Assembly (NCBI GenBank): GCA_024274855.1
Contig: JAJSAJ010000552.1
Location: forward strand, 1 to 7,192
Source of the DNA: Planctomycetota bacterium
Lineage (GTDB): Bacteria > Planctomycetota > Planctomycetia > Pirellulales > Pirellulaceae
Direction: 5' to 3'
Length of the DNA: 7,192 nucleotides
Of this stretch, positions 6,610-7,192 are shown piece after piece. The notes under the pieces are model-generated. The model worked only from the letters and a program-made list of their open reading frames with translations, did not search any database and had not been told where the DNA came from. Position numbers and translations under genes: made by a program. Positions within the stretch are counted from its first letter, which is position 1. Each line of letters begins with the position of its first letter.

Positions 6610-7192
6610 ATGTGGGAACTCGTTGGTATTCGATGGGCACCGCTGCCGATGATGATGATGATCGCCGGTGTTGCCGTTTGTCTAGTTTGTTTCGTGGCGG
6701 TTGGCGCACTCGTCGTCCGTTTCCTGTTACAACATCGCAAGCAACAAGACCGTTCGGAGGTCGACCTGTCGATCGACGTCAGTCGTTTGCCGGATGACGG
6801 TCCGTCGCATGACGAGCCCCACTTGGAGTTCTACGGTACGCCGGTTCGCGTCGCGGCGGTTATCATCGCACCAGCGGGCCGGCAGGGCGAGTTGCCTCAG
6901 CCCGAGCTTCTGCCAGGTCTTCTCGAGCATCTGGTTTCCGGGTTGGCAGAGGTCATTGCCCACGACCGCCCGTTGATTCGCCGCTGGCCCGAACAACTCA
7001 GCTCACAAGGATTCGTACAGGCGTTTTTCAACAATGTGGCACTTCCCGGATCGCGAGGCAAAGGCTCGCCCTGGTGCAGTATCGCCGGGCGTTTGCAACT
7101 TGGAGAGCGTGGAATTCTGGTAGGACTTCTTTGCACGGCCGGTAGTTCGAATGGCTTGAGCCAGATAGCCATCGAGCATGAAGGACAATGGG
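6610..7192 (+). CDS. Single-pass membrane protein of unknown function (3' partial)
   Basis: The frame is open from ATG 6610 to the right edge, giving 194 codons so far. After 13 residues there is a run of four Met (a five-fold GAT repeat at 6648-6662), then one strongly hydrophobic segment at about residues 14-39 (MIAGVAVCLVCFVAVGALVV) followed by RFLLQHRKQQ, which suggests one membrane anchor with the basic side in the cytoplasm. From about residue 70 a soluble alpha/beta domain begins: LEFYGTPVRVAAVIIAPAG, then helices and the motif LIRRWPEQLSSQGF, then GSRGKGSPWCSIAGRL and a hydrophobic strand GILVGLLCTAG. I do not recognise a named family. From memory, proteins with this PVRLA-PAGR-RRWP-KGTPWCS pattern recur in planctomycetes. 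It is divergent from the hydrolase unit and shows no obvious functional link to it. Confidence 0.85.
   Translation, partial: MWELVGIRWAPLPMMMMIAGVAVCLVCFVAVGALVVRFLLQHRKQQDRSEVDLSIDVSRLPDDGPSHDEPHLEFYGTPVRVAAVIIAPAGRQGELPQPELLPGLLEHLVSGLAEVIAHDRPLIRRWPEQLSSQGFVQAFFNNVALPGSRGKGSPWCSIAGRLQLGERGILVGLLCTAGSSNGLSQIAIEHEGQW

Noticed and set aside
6648..6662. Five-fold GAT repeat as a phase-variable microsatellite
   Set aside because: The unit is three bases, so length change would only add or remove Met residues before the membrane helix and would not switch the frame.
6137..6709. Minus-strand frame of 190 codons across the divergent region
   Set aside because: It overlaps the hydrolase N-terminus in another frame and the membrane protein gene antisense, with no domain or ribosome binding site.

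Overview
The window looks like chromosomal DNA from a planctomycete (Pirellulales-like), with moderate to slightly high GC. The evidence is the type of proteins encoded: large exported or hypothetical proteins with galactose-binding-like C-termini, a Tat-exported GH29 enzyme, and a clan GH-A glycosidase with a carbohydrate-binding domain inserted in its barrel. This taxonomic call rests on recalled protein style, not on a marker gene.

Layout. (1) Bases 2-2059, plus strand: the 3' part of a large protein open to the left edge, with a TIM-barrel-like N-terminal region, a beta-sandwich, a helical segment and a CBM/galactose-binding-like domain. (2) Bases 2060-2291: a convergent intergenic gap without a convincing gene. 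(3) Bases 6315 to 2292, minus strand: a two-gene carbohydrate-degradation unit. The upstream gene encodes a secreted GH5-like glycoside hydrolase of about 864 residues, but it is broken by a one-base frameshift at about 5473. The downstream gene, 29 bases further on and with its own good ribosome binding site, encodes a Tat-exported GH29 (alpha-L-fucosidase family) protein with a discoidin-like C-terminus. (4) Bases 6364-6609: a divergent intergenic region with two GC-rich hairpins. (5) Bases 6610-7192, plus strand: the start of a single-pass membrane protein of unknown function, cut by the right edge.

The two hydrolases are probably co-transcribed and both exported, so they plausibly act in turn on a fucose- or related deoxy/methyl-pentose-containing glycan. 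The substrate cannot be read from the sequence. No sulfatase, transporter or regulator lies in the window. The points most worth a second look are the frameshift at the junction of the barrel and the inserted carbohydrate-binding domain, and the altered fucose-pocket motif in the GH29 protein. I saw no mobile element, CRISPR array, tRNA or rRNA, and no clearly new multi-gene system.
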